NCBI GenBank assembly: GCA_019054805.1
Contig: JAHQIY010000003.1
Coordinates: 7,254,001 to 7,318,000, forward strand
Direction: 5' to 3'
Source: Brachionus manjavacas
Taxonomy: Eukaryota > Rotifera > Eurotatoria > Ploima > Brachionidae
DNA length: 64,000 nt
In this document: one piece after another, positions 26,501 through 38,621 of the stretch
Position numbering within the stretch: position 1 is the first letter of the stretch
Layout: the number at the start of each line of letters is the position of its first letter
Made by a program: the position numbers and the translations under genes
Notes under the pieces: model-generated
The model's input: the letters and a program-made list of their open reading frames with translations, nothing else
Database searches by the model: none
Told to the model about the DNA's origin: nothing

Positions 26501-28350
26501 CTTTAAAGCTCCAAAGCAAACATCGCTATATTCTGGTAACATAAAAAATTTCTTGTCATATAAATATTTTCACAATGCACATTTATTTAAAAGTTAAAAT
26601 CAAAAAGGCTTAAAAAACAAAATTATAAAAATTACTTAAAACCACCGATATCACAGACGGTAAAGACACTAAGAGCTTTTTTTATCATTTTTTAAAAATT
26701 ATTTTTACAGCTCACCTCAAAATCGCCTTGAATCTTAAGCCTTTTTTTAATTAATTTTGGGTGAAAGCTTACTTAAATTTTGCTTTTTTCGACTAGGCTT
26801 ATGTTCAAGGAAAATTAATCTTCGCTTTTTTCATCATTTCTAATTTTATATTTGTAAGGAAACCGAAAAGAAGCTACTGAAACCTTCTTTGAATAGTGAT
26901 TCTTCAAATCCACGTAATTTAATTCGACTCAGATCTGCTAAACCTTTGGCTGACCGTAATGAAGAAAGAATTACAAAAAAAATCAATCCAAATGTAATTA
27001 AGTGTTATTAAACCTTTTTAATTATTAAAAAATATTCATCACAGGCCATACAATTACAGCTCGATACAGAATCAGCTCAATTTCAGACAGATCCAAATTT
27101 TATGACATTTCGGTACACTGTTCCAAATGAAGTTAACTTACCAGGAACTCTTCATCCGCATAGTCATCTATGTGAACATCATCGGAAAAAATTGTCCGAT
27201 CTTTTCCTTTTGAAAAATTTAGCAAGTAATTAAATTTTTTTTAATTTATTTTTATTAAAATTTAATTCCTAACACACCAAAAGAATATCGACCGTTCACT
27301 TTCTTAAATTCCCAGCTAAGTAAGTCTTGTTCAGTGTCTAATTTGCTTGCAGATATAACTTAGGATTCTTCAGAAATGTAGCCATTTTTCTTTCTGAAAA
27401 TACATTTTTGTTAGAATTTTAGTTTTTAAATAAATCTTAAATAGTTTCGTTAGAATTTGAATCCAATTTTAAGAATTTTTTTTGCTAAATTGAAATTTGT
27501 TTAAATTTAAATTTAAATTTAAATTTATTTACAGATGAAAAATCCGAATCAGATGGAGAGGCAAGTGATGATGAAGCTGAGGCCGATGAAGAAAGCTTGC
27601 CACCTAGAGAAGCTAAGCCAATGATTGAAGAATTTATCAAACGAAATATTTTGAGTATTTTAAAAATCAAGATAAATTAAATTTGGCTATTTTTTTAATT
27701 TAGCTGAAGTAACTCCAATAAAATCGAATAGACGTATCAAGACTACACAGTCCTTTGTCCAGGGATCAAAAGGAAAAGACCATGGTAAGCAAGAAGAGCA
27801 AAAAATGCTATCGGCGGATTTTTTTAAAAATAATGACACAAAATCTCTGATGGACTATATACCAAAAACACTTAGCAAACAAATGAGTGAGCGTAGAATT
27901 CTAAATACGGCAGGTGCTCAGATAATGTCCAATGCAAATATTATAGCGCCATACAATTTTTATAACAGTAAAAATACAAACGAAATAGTTGAGAATTTTA
28001 CAAGAGATTTGAATCGAAAAGGCGGAAGAACGAGCAAAATTCAGTCGCATATTCTTAACCAACAGCAGCAATTTTTTGGAAAGCAATCAAACCAAAAGGA
28101 TTCAGTCCAAAAAACTTCAATTAAATTGCACACTTCTGCTTCGGCTAACAATGTTCCGAATATGGCCACAAATGAATTTAATTCATCTTTGTTGAACAAC
28201 TCTACCAATTCCGCAACTTTGTTCTCATCAGCGTTTGTAAATGGCAATACTCACTTGAAAAATCAGTTCGAAAAAATAAATAAATCAAATAATTCACCTA
28301 GTTTCCTGACAACTTTAAATAATAATATTCGACCAAAAGTTTTTAAATAA
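17553..28350 (+). CDS. AGBL2: cytosolic carboxypeptidase, CCP2/CCP3 (AGBL2/AGBL3) type
   Basis: M14-family peptidase that removes glutamates from tubulin tails. The secure frame is 16 exons: 18279-18438, 18507-18707, 18753-18835, 18915-19051, 19101-19355, 21157-21280, 21336-21914, 21974-22201, 22248-22399, 23812-23878, 23930-24001, 24080-24277, 26859-26993, 27045-27225, 27535-27654, 27704-28350. All junctions are GT-AG with matching phases, giving 1112 residues. Counting from the ATG at 18279, the N-domain runs to about 320 (FESGNLMKAVK, DLYTNKHTQW). Zinc ligands are H378 and E381 (HPGET) and H474 (DLHGH); substrate motif GRDLNRNY is near 433-440; catalytic Glu is E547 (FTMEATF). The tail after about 640 is acidic, Lys- and Asn-rich. 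The frame is open upstream to an acceptor at 18260 (adding NPYESF), and a 7-codon exon at 17553-17573 joins it in phase; that start is inference. Confidence 0.93.
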
Positions 28351-29071
28351 TTAATCAGTTTTTAGAACTTGATTAGTGGTTATATTTTTGTAAAAGTTTT
28401 CAATAAATTATTTTAAAGGCTTTTTTTTGCATTTAAAGAAAAATTATTTATTGTGGTCAAAGTCGAAAAGTTTATAAATTTTCAAATTTAGTTCGGCCTC
28501 ATCAAGTTTTCAGACTAAATTGATTTTTTTAATTTAAAAATTTACTTTATTAAAATTTAGAAAGAATTATTTTACTAATATTTTACAACAATTGAAATTA
28601 TCTTGAGTTCCATGAGTTAATACACGGACGCTTTGTTTACTTTATTAAAGATTTTTTTGGGTCTTTTCCAAAATGCTATCAACAGATCACAAAAAAAAGA
28701 GAATTAGAGAATGACATTGTTAGCATTTTTGTATTCTTTTCTTTGTTTCCAAAGCATTATTGGTACCTAAATTAAAGTATTTCTGTTCGTTTTCTATTTA
28801 ACCAATTTTCCTCTTTTTTTGAATTATTTTTAGATCTTCATTTTTTAAATATCTGAATCAATTTTTAGAAAGTGAGAGACTGTTTCAAATTAATTCAAAA
28901 TCTAAACTCATTCAATTAAAAAATAAAAATATTAAGATTTTTTTTTTCCTAGTAATTTTATCAGTAATATAATTTTAGTAATCAATACTCAAATTTTATA
29001 AAGTGATAATATTAAATGAAATTTATATTTGTATCTCTAACACAATCGACTTTTTTATGATTTCAAATTCT
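28351..29071. other. AT-rich intergenic sequence after the carboxypeptidase gene
   Basis: Contains TTTTCAATAAATTATT about 60 bases after the stop, a candidate polyadenylation signal (AATAAA). No further coding signal. Confidence 0.45.
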
Positions 29072-30026
29072 AAGCAGTTGATTTTTCCGAATTTAAAATT
29101 AATAAAATGATTTATTTGTAGCTTAGATAATTAATTTTGTTATTATTTCATTATCTTTTAAGATGATTAATTTATTTTATTGCATTTTTTTTAACAATTT
29201 TCGCTTTTCCTTTGTCTTCATCAAAACAATTAAAAAGGCTTAAAAATTAATTTGTTCGAAATCTGAATTTGATACAAGCAAAAAAAAATTAAGTCCAGTC
29301 GAATCAATTATAATACAAAAATTTAATATTAATTTTTTTTAATTTTTCAAGATTTTGAAAGGTTGTTTTCCATTTTTGACAATCAAACTATTTTGGTGAG
29401 CTTATCTAAGAAAAGTTTGCTTGGAAGATATTTATTTTTATAAGCAATTGACCATCGTTTTGTTAAGAACTTCCACACTTCTAAATTTGTCCTAAAAATT
29501 ACATCAAAAACCCTTGAAAACAATTTTTTTTTATTTAAATGAAATAACTAATATTAAATAATTTTTTTCATTGAATTTCTTTAGGAATCAAACATTTAAT
29601 CAAATTTAGTTTGTTTTGGATAAAATTTAAAAATTTTAAATAGCTTTTTATTTACTTTTTATATACTAAAATTAATGACTGAAGAGTGAAGATTATTTTT
29701 TTAGAATACGATGACCAATAAAGCAAATTTTTCTTAGATAAGCTCACCAAAATAGTTTTGGCTGTCAAAAATGGAATATAACCTTTCAAAATCTTGAAAA
29801 ATTAAAAAAAATTAATATTAAATTTTTGTATTATAATTGATTCGACTGATCTTAATTTTATTCTAGGTTGTAAAGAATCAAATTCAGATTTCGAACAAAT
29901 TTTTTTTAATCATTTAAATTGCTTTTGATAAAATCCTAAAATATAATGAATTTATTAACAGAATTAATTATCTAAGCTAAAAATAAATCAATTTATCAAT
30001 TTTAAATTCGGAAAAATCAGCTGCTT
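29072..30026. mobile_element. foldback element with long inverted arms
   Basis: The left arm (29072-about 29462) is repeated in inverted orientation as the right arm (about 29705-30026). Outer ends: AAGCAGTTGATTTTTCCGAA against TTCGGAAAAATCAGCTGCTT. Inner ends: GGTGAGCTTATCTAAGAAAA against TTTTTCTTAGATAAGCTCACC. Arms are roughly 85-90% identical by eye, with one divergent patch of about 100 bases. There is no coding capacity, so it is likely a non-autonomous foldback DNA element, or an old inverted duplication. Confidence 0.7.
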
Positions 30027-30321
30027 TCAAAGATTAAATTTCACTCAAATTAATTTGTTATTCTCTTAAGTAAATTTTAAGACTAGAATTCTATTTCTAA
30101 GGCTTATAAAATAGGATCCTTAAAGATAAAAAAAAATTTATTTTAATTTTTGTATGTATTAAAAATTTAATTGTAAACTTACTTGACCAAATCTTGATCA
30201 AAAAAAATATTCCTAAAATTTTAAAATAAAAAAAATTAATAATTTATTTAGTTTTTTAACTTATCTAATTATATCGAAAATCTAACTGAAATTTTAATTT
30301 TTTTATCTAACTGAGAAAAAC

Positions 30322-30455
30322 TACCGTATTCCCTCGTTCGATTATGCTGCATCACAAGTTAAAACACGCCTTTGGACCATGCACAAAAGTACATCTGGTC
30401 CATGCTATAATAACTTTGAGCGCATGCTCTAATAGCGTAATCACGCGTTTAGGTC
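30322..30455. mobile_element. MITE, degenerate copy of the 52.4-kb element
   Basis: Starts TACCGTATTCCCTCGTTCGA, nearly the same as the end of the intact MITE at 52371-52522. The interior (GCACAAAAGTACATCT) also aligns. The right terminal repeat is eroded (GCATGCTCTAATAGCGTAAT resembles GCATGTGCAGCATAATCGCA). Confidence 0.6.
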
Positions 30456-30888
30456 CGCATCAAACACTGAAAGCCTTAGTTTAATGCGTCATCAAGACTC
30501 GATTTTAAAGTAAAAAATATTTTTTTTTTGAATTATGCATTTGGTGCAGCACCAAATATTAAGAAATAAAAATATTAAAAAATTCATTTTTTTTTATTTT
30601 TAGATTAAAACAATAATAAAATTCAAGCTCCATTTTCTAATGACGGAGGGTCCCTCTTTAATTTTTTGACTATATAAATAAACAAGTGGATATGCTTCAA
30701 TAAAAAGATTCGCAATATTTTAATAAGCCAAATCGAAAACATAATCCAATCCAGAATACAAAATAATAAATTATTAAAAAAAAAAAATTTATTGAAAAAT
30801 TTGATTTAAGTGGTGTTTGAAAATTTAGTTCAAAAAATTTTCCTTTATAGAAAAATTTAAATATAAGATAAAATAAAGAAATAAAATA

Positions 30889-31384
30889 ATTTTTTTCATG
30901 ATCCAAAATGACAAAAATTTAGGTCTGTTCTTTTTAATCAATAGAACATGAACAGAATTTACTTAATAACAATGCTTTATGCATTTAAAATAAATTTTTT
31001 TAAAAAAGCGGTTTTCTTGATTTAAAAAAACTCTGTGATAACAAAAGGCCTTTTTTGATTTGCAAAGTGAATCCGATAATAATTTTGTTCAAGGAATGGA
31101 CACTCAAGCAATTTCTAGATAAAGATATATCAAAGAAAAATGCGCCCAGAATTTTGGAGTTTAGAAATCATTTAAAGATATTTAAATTTTTTTGAGATAA
31201 AAATAAAGTTTTTTTTAAAATTGAAAACATCTATTTTATATAAAAAAAAATTTATCTTAATAAAGTCGTTTTATTTACTGAAATTGATTTTATTTAGATA
31301 TAAATAAATTTATATTGGTGAAGTTTAATTAGTGTTAAAAAGTACAGACCTTAATTTTTGTCATTTTGGATCATGATAAAAATT
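30889..31384. mobile_element. MITE-like element with 40-bp terminal inverted repeats
   Basis: Left end contains CATGATCCAAAATGACAAAA and then ATTTAGGTCTGT. The right end contains the inverse, ACAGACCTTAATTTTTGTCA then TTTTGGATCATG. Arms of about 40 bp match with one or two differences. The roughly 400-base interior is AT-rich and non-coding. No target duplication is obvious in this low-complexity context. Confidence 0.65.
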
Positions 31385-32284
31385 ATCTCATGGTATATTG
31401 GAAGTTGCACTATGTTTCAATTTTTTCGAAACAAATTTTTCATCTGCTGGTCCTTCTTTTCAGTCAAACGAAAAAATTTGAAATCTTTTATTTTAATTTA
31501 AAAAAAAAGGAAATATTTTTTTTCAATTTGTACTGAATTTCGCAACTATGATTTATATCGAAATTAAAATTAATTATTTATCTTTGTATTATTGTAAACC
31601 AGCGTAATTATTTGATTAAATTTTTTTTGATTAAATAAATGCCACTGCTCGAGTAAATTAAACGGTTTATAGAATTGAGCAAAATATACCTTAGTAACAT
31701 CCATTTTATCTTCGTATAAAATACTCGTAATTTATTTAGTATTCAAATCTAAGTTTAGTTTAGATTAAAACAGTTTTAATATATCATTTAATAAGCCCAA
31801 ATGCTCGCCAAGTGCTCGACTATATCAAGCAGACTTTTATTAACCTGAATAACTAATTGCTAGATTCCAACTTGCTTTCGAAACAAACAATTTACTCTGT
31901 TCGAAACACATTAAATATTGGGCCTAAATTTGATTTGAGATAAGATACTCTTAAAGATCACTGAGATTGTAGAAAGCATAAGTTGAAGAAAAAATTGCTC
32001 AAGAGAATCGAATAGATCCGTAATAGTTGAATATATTCATAAGAAAAATATCAAATTGTATAAATAAAGAATAACTCTGAAATAAACACAAATATTGAAG
32101 AATATTTTCATGCAATGGGTATTTTTTGGCTTTGATTGATTAACTTAAATTCTTTTCTTTCTGCAAACAATCAAATCTTAAATATAAATGACAAACCATT
32201 TGTTCTATTTTGATTTTTTTTCTACCAGTTGCTCAATATTGTTTTGGTCCTAGATGAAATGGTACCCAAAATAGATCAAAAGCG
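31385..32284. other. AT-rich intergenic sequence upstream of the glypican gene
   Basis: No open frame of note. It presumably holds the promoter of the downstream gene, but no element can be named. Confidence 0.45.
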
Positions 32285-35200
32285 ATGATTTTAAGTTATT
32301 TCGTTTTAATTTGTAAAATTTTATTTATTGGCACAAACTTGATCAATTACAAACAATTCCTTGCACTCAATGAAACGTGCACTAAAACATGGAAATTTTT
32401 CGAGTTCCAATATAATGTCACTCGAGTATCAAGAGAAGATTATCAAGAAAGTAAGAATTGTATTTAAATAGTTTTTTTTTTAATTAAAATTTTATAAAGA
32501 TTTAAGCTGTAAGAAATTTGAATTGAATCAAAATATCTAATTTGGTTTTATTTATTACGACAAAATCAAAAATTAAATATTTATTTAAATAATTATAATT
32601 TTTTCTGAATTTTTTTTATTAAAAAAACAATCTAATCAATTTAAAAATATTAAGGTGCTAAATGAATCTTAAATCAGTAACTTGGATTAAATCAGTTAAG
32701 ACAAGAAAGCTTCTTCAAATTTTTGATCTGAAAATTTGGCCAAAATGTCACCCAAATGAACCATTCATTCATTTGACTATTTTGTTTGAGACATATTGTT
32801 TTTTGTACTATATAAAATGGGAAAAATTATGGCAATTTTTTTTAATTATACTTAAATCTTTTTTCTGAAAAATTGTACAATGCTTTTTTTTAGTTTTCTA
32901 GGCTCCGATGAAGTGAATACAAACCAACTTAAATTTAGTTTAATTAACTTAATTTTTGCTAGTTTATTTTTTTTGTTATTTAAATTGGTGCAAAATGCGA
33001 TGCTGAAAAGTGTCAAAGGTATCAACCACGCATACAGAATTGATTTGGCTAAAGAATTTTTAATACATTTTCACAAATTTATGAAATTTTACTGAAAAAA
33101 TGTAAATTTACCAAGATCTCATAGCCATTTGTTATCTTATAAAATTATGTCAAGTCACCTCGGGTCCTTCTTGTTGGTAAATCTGACAATTCCATCTTGT
33201 TTAATCTCTTTTTATATTCTAAATTTTTAAACTCAGAAATCAGTTTTGTTGCTCTTCTCTGAATTTTCTCCAACTTTTTAATGTCTTTTTCTTGATATGG
33301 ACACCAACTACTTATTGCATATTCTAAGTGAGGTCTAACAAGGGATGTGTGCAACAGCTTTATGTTACTCGCGTTCTTAAATTTAAGGCTCTTTTTAATC
33401 ATTGCTAATACTTTATTTTCCTTAGTGAAACAGCTCTTGATTTGATTATCCCACTTTAAGTCTTTAGTCCCGAATGTTATAACATAATGACTTGAGTTGT
33501 TTTGATTTTCAAAATGATCAACTTTGCATTTTTCTGCGTTTAACTTAGTTGACCATTTATTTGACCATGTGGACACATTATCAATATCATCTTACATTTT
33601 TTAATATAATTTATGCTTGGGATCTCAGAGATGATTTTTGCGCCATTCGCTTAGGCTTTGCAATTGTTTCTAAACAGCTCTAACATGCCATTGATAAAAA
33701 AAGTGAAAAGCATAGGACCAAGTACTGTTCCTTGTGGGACTCTATTAAATGCATCTACATATTCGGACTCGGCGTTACCAAGAACAACCCAAAAATTTTC
33801 TAATCCAGTTTATAGTAATGGATATTGGATTACGTAGAATTCTTTATTTTTACTGTAAAATTATGTAATAATGGTACTAAAAGTAAATATCTTAAGTTTT
33901 ATTTAAATATAATGGTAAATCATATATATTAAAGACTAAGATATTTCATTCTATTCAATCATCCAGATGAATTTTTTGCTGTTCCTTGTATTTATTTAAG
34001 CAGCCTCATTTATGTCAAAGACTTTGAAATGAAATGAATATTTTCAGAAAAAAAAAATCAATTCAAATCAGGATCAAAAATAAAAATTTCAAGTCAGATC
34101 AAACGATTTGACTTTGAAATGAATTTTTTTCTGACTTTGCGCAAGTCTCATTTTATTACTTTCATTAAACTAATAAATTTATTTTTTTTTATCAATTAGG
34201 CAATCTGGAAATCTGCAATTTTTCAGATTCAAAATGCTGCTATCAAAGTATTGAACCAAAGCTTGTTGATTCGGCAAACAAAAAATTTTTTAAATCCCAA
34301 TTTTTTGCAACTCTTCAACCGATAAGAAATTCATTCGTAGAATTTACAGCCAATTTTGATAGTAAATTTTCAATTTATAAATGTCTAACAATTAAATGAA
34401 TTTTTTTTTTCAAAAATAGACTTAGTCAAAGGATCCCTTGAAAAGTCCTTTCATGAACTTTTATTGCTTTTAAATAACTCTGATTCAGGTCATGTCGAAA
34501 AAAATGGCAATATAATTTCTGATTTCTATTCAAGTCTTAGAAGTTACTTTAGTGAATACCAGATTAATTTGAGTGAAATTTTATCAAAGACTTTTTTAAA
34601 TTTATTCACAGCAAATTTGAATAGCACGATACCACAGCATAACATCAGCTATTCGTGTGTTGTCAAGAATTTTTATTTTATTAAACCATTCGGCGCTGAT
34701 ATAATCAGCGAAATGGAAAGCCAAATAAAACTATCTTTGGAATCAGCTAAGTTTTTTAGTACTGGCCTCACAAGAGCTAGAGATATTCTTCTTGAGATTA
34801 TGAACAAATTAGAAAATCCATCTAGAGAGTGTCAAAAATTGATTACAAGAATGACATCATGTTCTTTGTGTACATCAGATGAATTTTACCATGAAAAAAT
34901 TAGCATTAAACCCTGTTACCAAACTTGTATCCAAGCATACAAGACTTGTTTCTCAATTGATCTCGCAAAATTTGATAATTTATGGAGTTCATTTTTGAGT
35001 AAGCAGAATCTTTTTTCTTAATTATAACTCTAAATTTAATTATTAAGTCTTAATGAACAAATTATCATTTCATATCGAGTATACAGTTAACTTTCCGAAC
35101 ACAGTTAACGAAATAAAATATCAACTTATTGATGGAATTGCTTATTTTAATACAAATAGACATATAATAATTAGCGAACTTTTAGAAGCATGCCAAAATT

Positions 35201-37881
35201 ACACCATTAGGGACAATTTTTTAGAACTAAATTCGTCTAAAAAAATTTCTTATAATAAAAGATTTACCAGCTCAAACGGACTGGACATGCATAAATATTT
35301 TTTCAAAGTGATGAATTTTTTAAAAGAAATAAATGGAATGTGGAAATTTTTAATTTCTGATGCTTGTAAAGCAATCACCCCTGTGTCAAATAATGATAAT
35401 TGCTGGTCAGGAACTAGTTTTAAAAAGTAAAGTTATTTTTATTTATTTATTTTTGGCCCATTAAATGTGTACACAAATTTTCTAAATAATACCACAAATG
35501 TATTAAACAGGCTTATAATTTATCTAGGAGCTTAAATATTATTTTTCGTATCTGATTTTATTTCCAAATCAGCTATTTAATAAATTTATAAAATAATTTT
35601 TTTTTATTGCTAATAAACTTTTTATACCTAACTATTTTTTGATAAGATCTAATTAAGAAATGTGATTTTTTCAAAATTTTACTATTTTAATATTAGTTGT
35701 CAATAATTCTTAACTATTAATCAATTGATAATTAGCTTTTAGTTATCATTAGCAAAATATTTTAGAAAGGAAGTAAATTAATAATAAATAAATTTTAAAT
35801 TGACTTTATTTTGACTTTTTTATTTGAGATTTGTATTTTGTATTTTATTCTGAAGGAGCTATAGCTAGGTAAGAAAACTTATATAATAAAAAATTTTAAT
35901 TGAATTTAGTGGATTTAATGGACCGACTGATATTTTTACGATTCAGAGTCGGACTTTTTATTTATTAAAACATAAAATAGTTAAATTTTTATTAGTTACT
36001 AGTTATATTCAATTTATCAATTATTATTTTAGAAAACAAATAAATAACTAGTAACTAATAAGAATTTAAAAAGTCTTTGTTTAATAATAAATTTTTTATA
36101 ATTAAGTACTACAAAAATTAATCTAGGTATATTTTGAATTATTTCATGTATTTTTTAGGTATTTTTTTTATAAACAATTAGGTACGAGAAAAATTTTTTT
36201 TGCTCCTACATAAATTAAAACCATTAATAATTCATTTAAATTTAATAAATGAGTTTTTTAGACCGGATTATAGTTAAATTAAAAGATAAATTAATAAATA
36301 TTTTTTTTGTAATTTTCAAATTATTTGAATAAAATAGTATTTTATTTTGACCGCCGAGACACCAGCGCCGTCTCCACTCCAAGTATTAAAGATCGACGAA
36401 TTTTTTTAATCGAATTTTAAATCGACTTATTTGACACTCGAAAAAAGATGTTTGTGGCGGATTTTTCTCGAGATAAAATTTCTTTTATGATCCATTTTAA
36501 CAAAAATGAAGAAATTTGATGATTAGTTGTGTGCAATGCAGTCGGAAAAAATACTTTTTGCTTTTTTAACTTTTAATTTAGAGATAAATTATTTATTAAT
36601 GATCAAATTATTTATTAGTTGACTAAGAAACATTATACGATTTAATAATCGATTAAAAAATTAAATCAATTTAAAGTTAGTCGATTATTGATAATCGATC
36701 GCCAACACTAAATCTCGCTCATGTCAAAACATTCCAAACTTACACCAGATGCTCTAAAGTTGTGTTTCAAGTTCTTTTCCAAGCTAACTGCTATTAAAAG
36801 TTTAATGCGACACAAAAACTTGAGATTTTTTCCAAAATAATTTTTAATAATTTTGTAATGTTTCTAATTTTTCTTTTTATTCAATTTAAAGCGCTGGATA
36901 AAATTTAAAATTCAAAAAAATATTTTCTAAATTTTGGAAAAAAACTCAAGCTTAAATGGACTTGCACATGTTTAGCACGATTTCGAAATACTTTAATCAA
37001 TTAAATTGAATAATTTCTTGATCTTTTTGAAATTGATTCATGTTTTTGAGCTCAAAAATATTCTGGACTTGCACAAATAGATTTTGTAGAAGAAAATTTT
37101 TTTCTTATTAATTTTCTAATAAAAAATCGTTTTTTTCAAATTTAAAAATAAAGGGTCAAAGAGGATAAAAAATGATTTATTTATTTACTTAAGTGTAATT
37201 TTTATATTCAGGCTATAATATTTGTCTGAGATCATTTATATTTGTGGTATCTATTTAAAAATTTGTGAATTTTACTCAAACTAAATTCGCGTTTATTTAT
37301 TTATTTAAAGTCAAATCAAGAGTTATACAGGGAGCCCATCTGTAAATGAAGAGTCAAAAGATTATCCAGCTCGATTGAAAAAAACTCTTAACCGTCAAAG
37401 CGAAATTTTAAAATTTTTCAATAAAAAGCTTAACAAATACTTGAATAACAAGCTGATAAAAAAGAATTTCTACTTTAAAAATTCGAATATTATCACCAGT
37501 AAAAAGGTTATGGAAGAATCAATAAAGCAAGACATAAAAAAATTTGATAATTTTGAATTAAAACCTGATTATATATACAACGAATACCTAAAAAATGGTC
37601 TAATTTACGATAAAATGAATCAAATGCGAAATTTATATAATAATGAAGAATATTATTATGATTATGGTGAATATTATTATGATCAAAATACTTATGAAAA
37701 TGATTACTTTGATATTGGAGATGAATTTTCTCGGATAAACAATCAAAATTCAATCAAACAACAACTTCTTAACCATAAAAATAGTATTTTTATGTATAAC
37801 AGTTTAAGTAATGGCTATTCAATCGAGATAAAAATATATTACTTAAGTATTTTTATTTCCTGTCATATATTCTTTATTTAA
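32285..37881 (+). CDS. glypican (GPI-anchored cell-surface proteoglycan core)
   Basis: Five exons, all GT-AG and in phase: 32285-32450, 34200-34361, 34420-34998, 35048-35426, 37311-37881, giving 618 residues. Glypicans are extracellular GPI-anchored cores that modulate Wnt, Hedgehog, BMP and FGF signals. A signal peptide covers about residues 1-18. After it the protein has exactly 14 cysteines before the C-terminal tail, spaced as in the family: TC in exon 1; LEIC...KCC in exon 2; YSC, REC, TSCSLC, KPCYQTC, KTCF in exon 3; EAC, DAC and DNCWSG in exon 4 (the family CW.G motif). Exon 5 codes for a basic then Tyr/Asp/Glu-rich tail and a hydrophobic end (about 598-618) fitting a GPI signal. No Ser-Gly dipeptide lies in the stalk (see findings). 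Intron 1 (1.75 kb) holds an antisense retroelement fragment. Subfamily (GPC4/6 or GPC3/5 type) not assigned. Confidence 0.9.
33145..33840 (-). pseudogene. non-LTR retrotransposon fragment in glypican intron 1 (antisense)
   Basis: Minus strand: VDAFNRVPQGTVLGPMLFTFFINGM at about 33770-33680 (RT region 4, with frame breaks), then an intact 143-codon piece with the CKVDHFEN segment, [16 protein letters not shown], and IEKIQRRATKL in the form LEKIQRRATKL. Missing the catalytic ADD box and the start. It lies antisense to the host gene, between exons 1 and 2. Confidence 0.85.
35427..37310 (+). other. glypican intron 4 with repeat remnants
   Basis: Holds the motif TATTCTGAAGGAGCTATAGC (about 35846-35866), also seen at the 3' end of the 46-kb retrotransposon, so probably a solo retroelement tail. 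An inverted repeat ATTAGTTACTAGTTAT / ATAACTAGTAACTAAT lies at about 35991-36060. Near 36660-36715 is a sequence whose reverse complement starts TAGTGTTGGCGATCGATTAT, like a hAT transposon end. Confidence 0.5.
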
Positions 37882-38271
37882 ATAAAATTTTGAATTTGAT
37901 TTTTTGAATTTTTGATTTTATTCATTCATTTTCTGACCCCCAAATTTTTTCGCAAAGCAAAAATATTTTCAAAAGTTATTTTTATTTATTTTTAAAAAAA
38001 ATTAAAAATTTAAAACATAAAATCTATTTTTATATTTTATAAGTATTAATTTTAAAAAGACACATTTTTAGAAAGCTCGTTGTATTTTCTTCAAAGAAAA
38101 TAGGGGTCAGTCGTGTTTAATTGGGGATCTGATTTTTAAAAATATAAAAATATTCAATTTTCACAAAATGTAAAAATTTTGGAGAAAAACTAGTTTAATT
38201 TTCAAAAAAAAGAGATAAATTCAAACTGATCTTTCATTTTATTAATTTTTTTCAGAATGGGTAAAAACGAT
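37882..38271. other. short AT-rich intergenic sequence
   Basis: Between the glypican stop and a retroelement fragment. A candidate polyadenylation signal overlaps the stop region (TTTAAATAAAATTTTG). No gene. Confidence 0.4.
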
Positions 38272-38621
38272 TAAACGATTTAATAGACAAGAACTTGAAG
38301 GCCTTGCTCAATTGCCAGAGAACAGTGGAGGCTGAATTTGCCATTACCATTACCATTATGAAACTGTTGAACAAAGGACAATACCCAAATCCCATTCTTT
38401 TTTAGAACTCTCTAATGGCTTACCATTCATTGTTATATTAATATTAAAATACTTGTTGTTGATAACCATATTGTTGATAACCATAGGTCAATTGGGTTTC
38501 TTTTTATTGAGATTAACTTTGTGTCATCTGCAAAAAGCTTACAAAGGCAATTTACAACCTAAGGCATATCGTTTATAAAAATTCCAAACAATAAAGGACC
38601 TAATACTGATCCCTGTGGCAA
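38272..38621 (-). pseudogene. non-LTR reverse-transcriptase fragment
   Basis: On the minus strand, QGSVLGPLLFGIFINDMP is followed by a stop, then CKLFADDTKLIS, the catalytic box, at about 38615-38500. Downstream pieces are broken. Only about 100 codons around the active site survive. It sits directly beside the duplicated block that starts at 38622. Confidence 0.75.

Noticed and set aside
32662..33095. Two small plus-strand open frames in glypican intron 1
   Set aside because: They lie between well-phased exons 1 and 2, have low-complexity hydrophobic composition and no glypican similarity.
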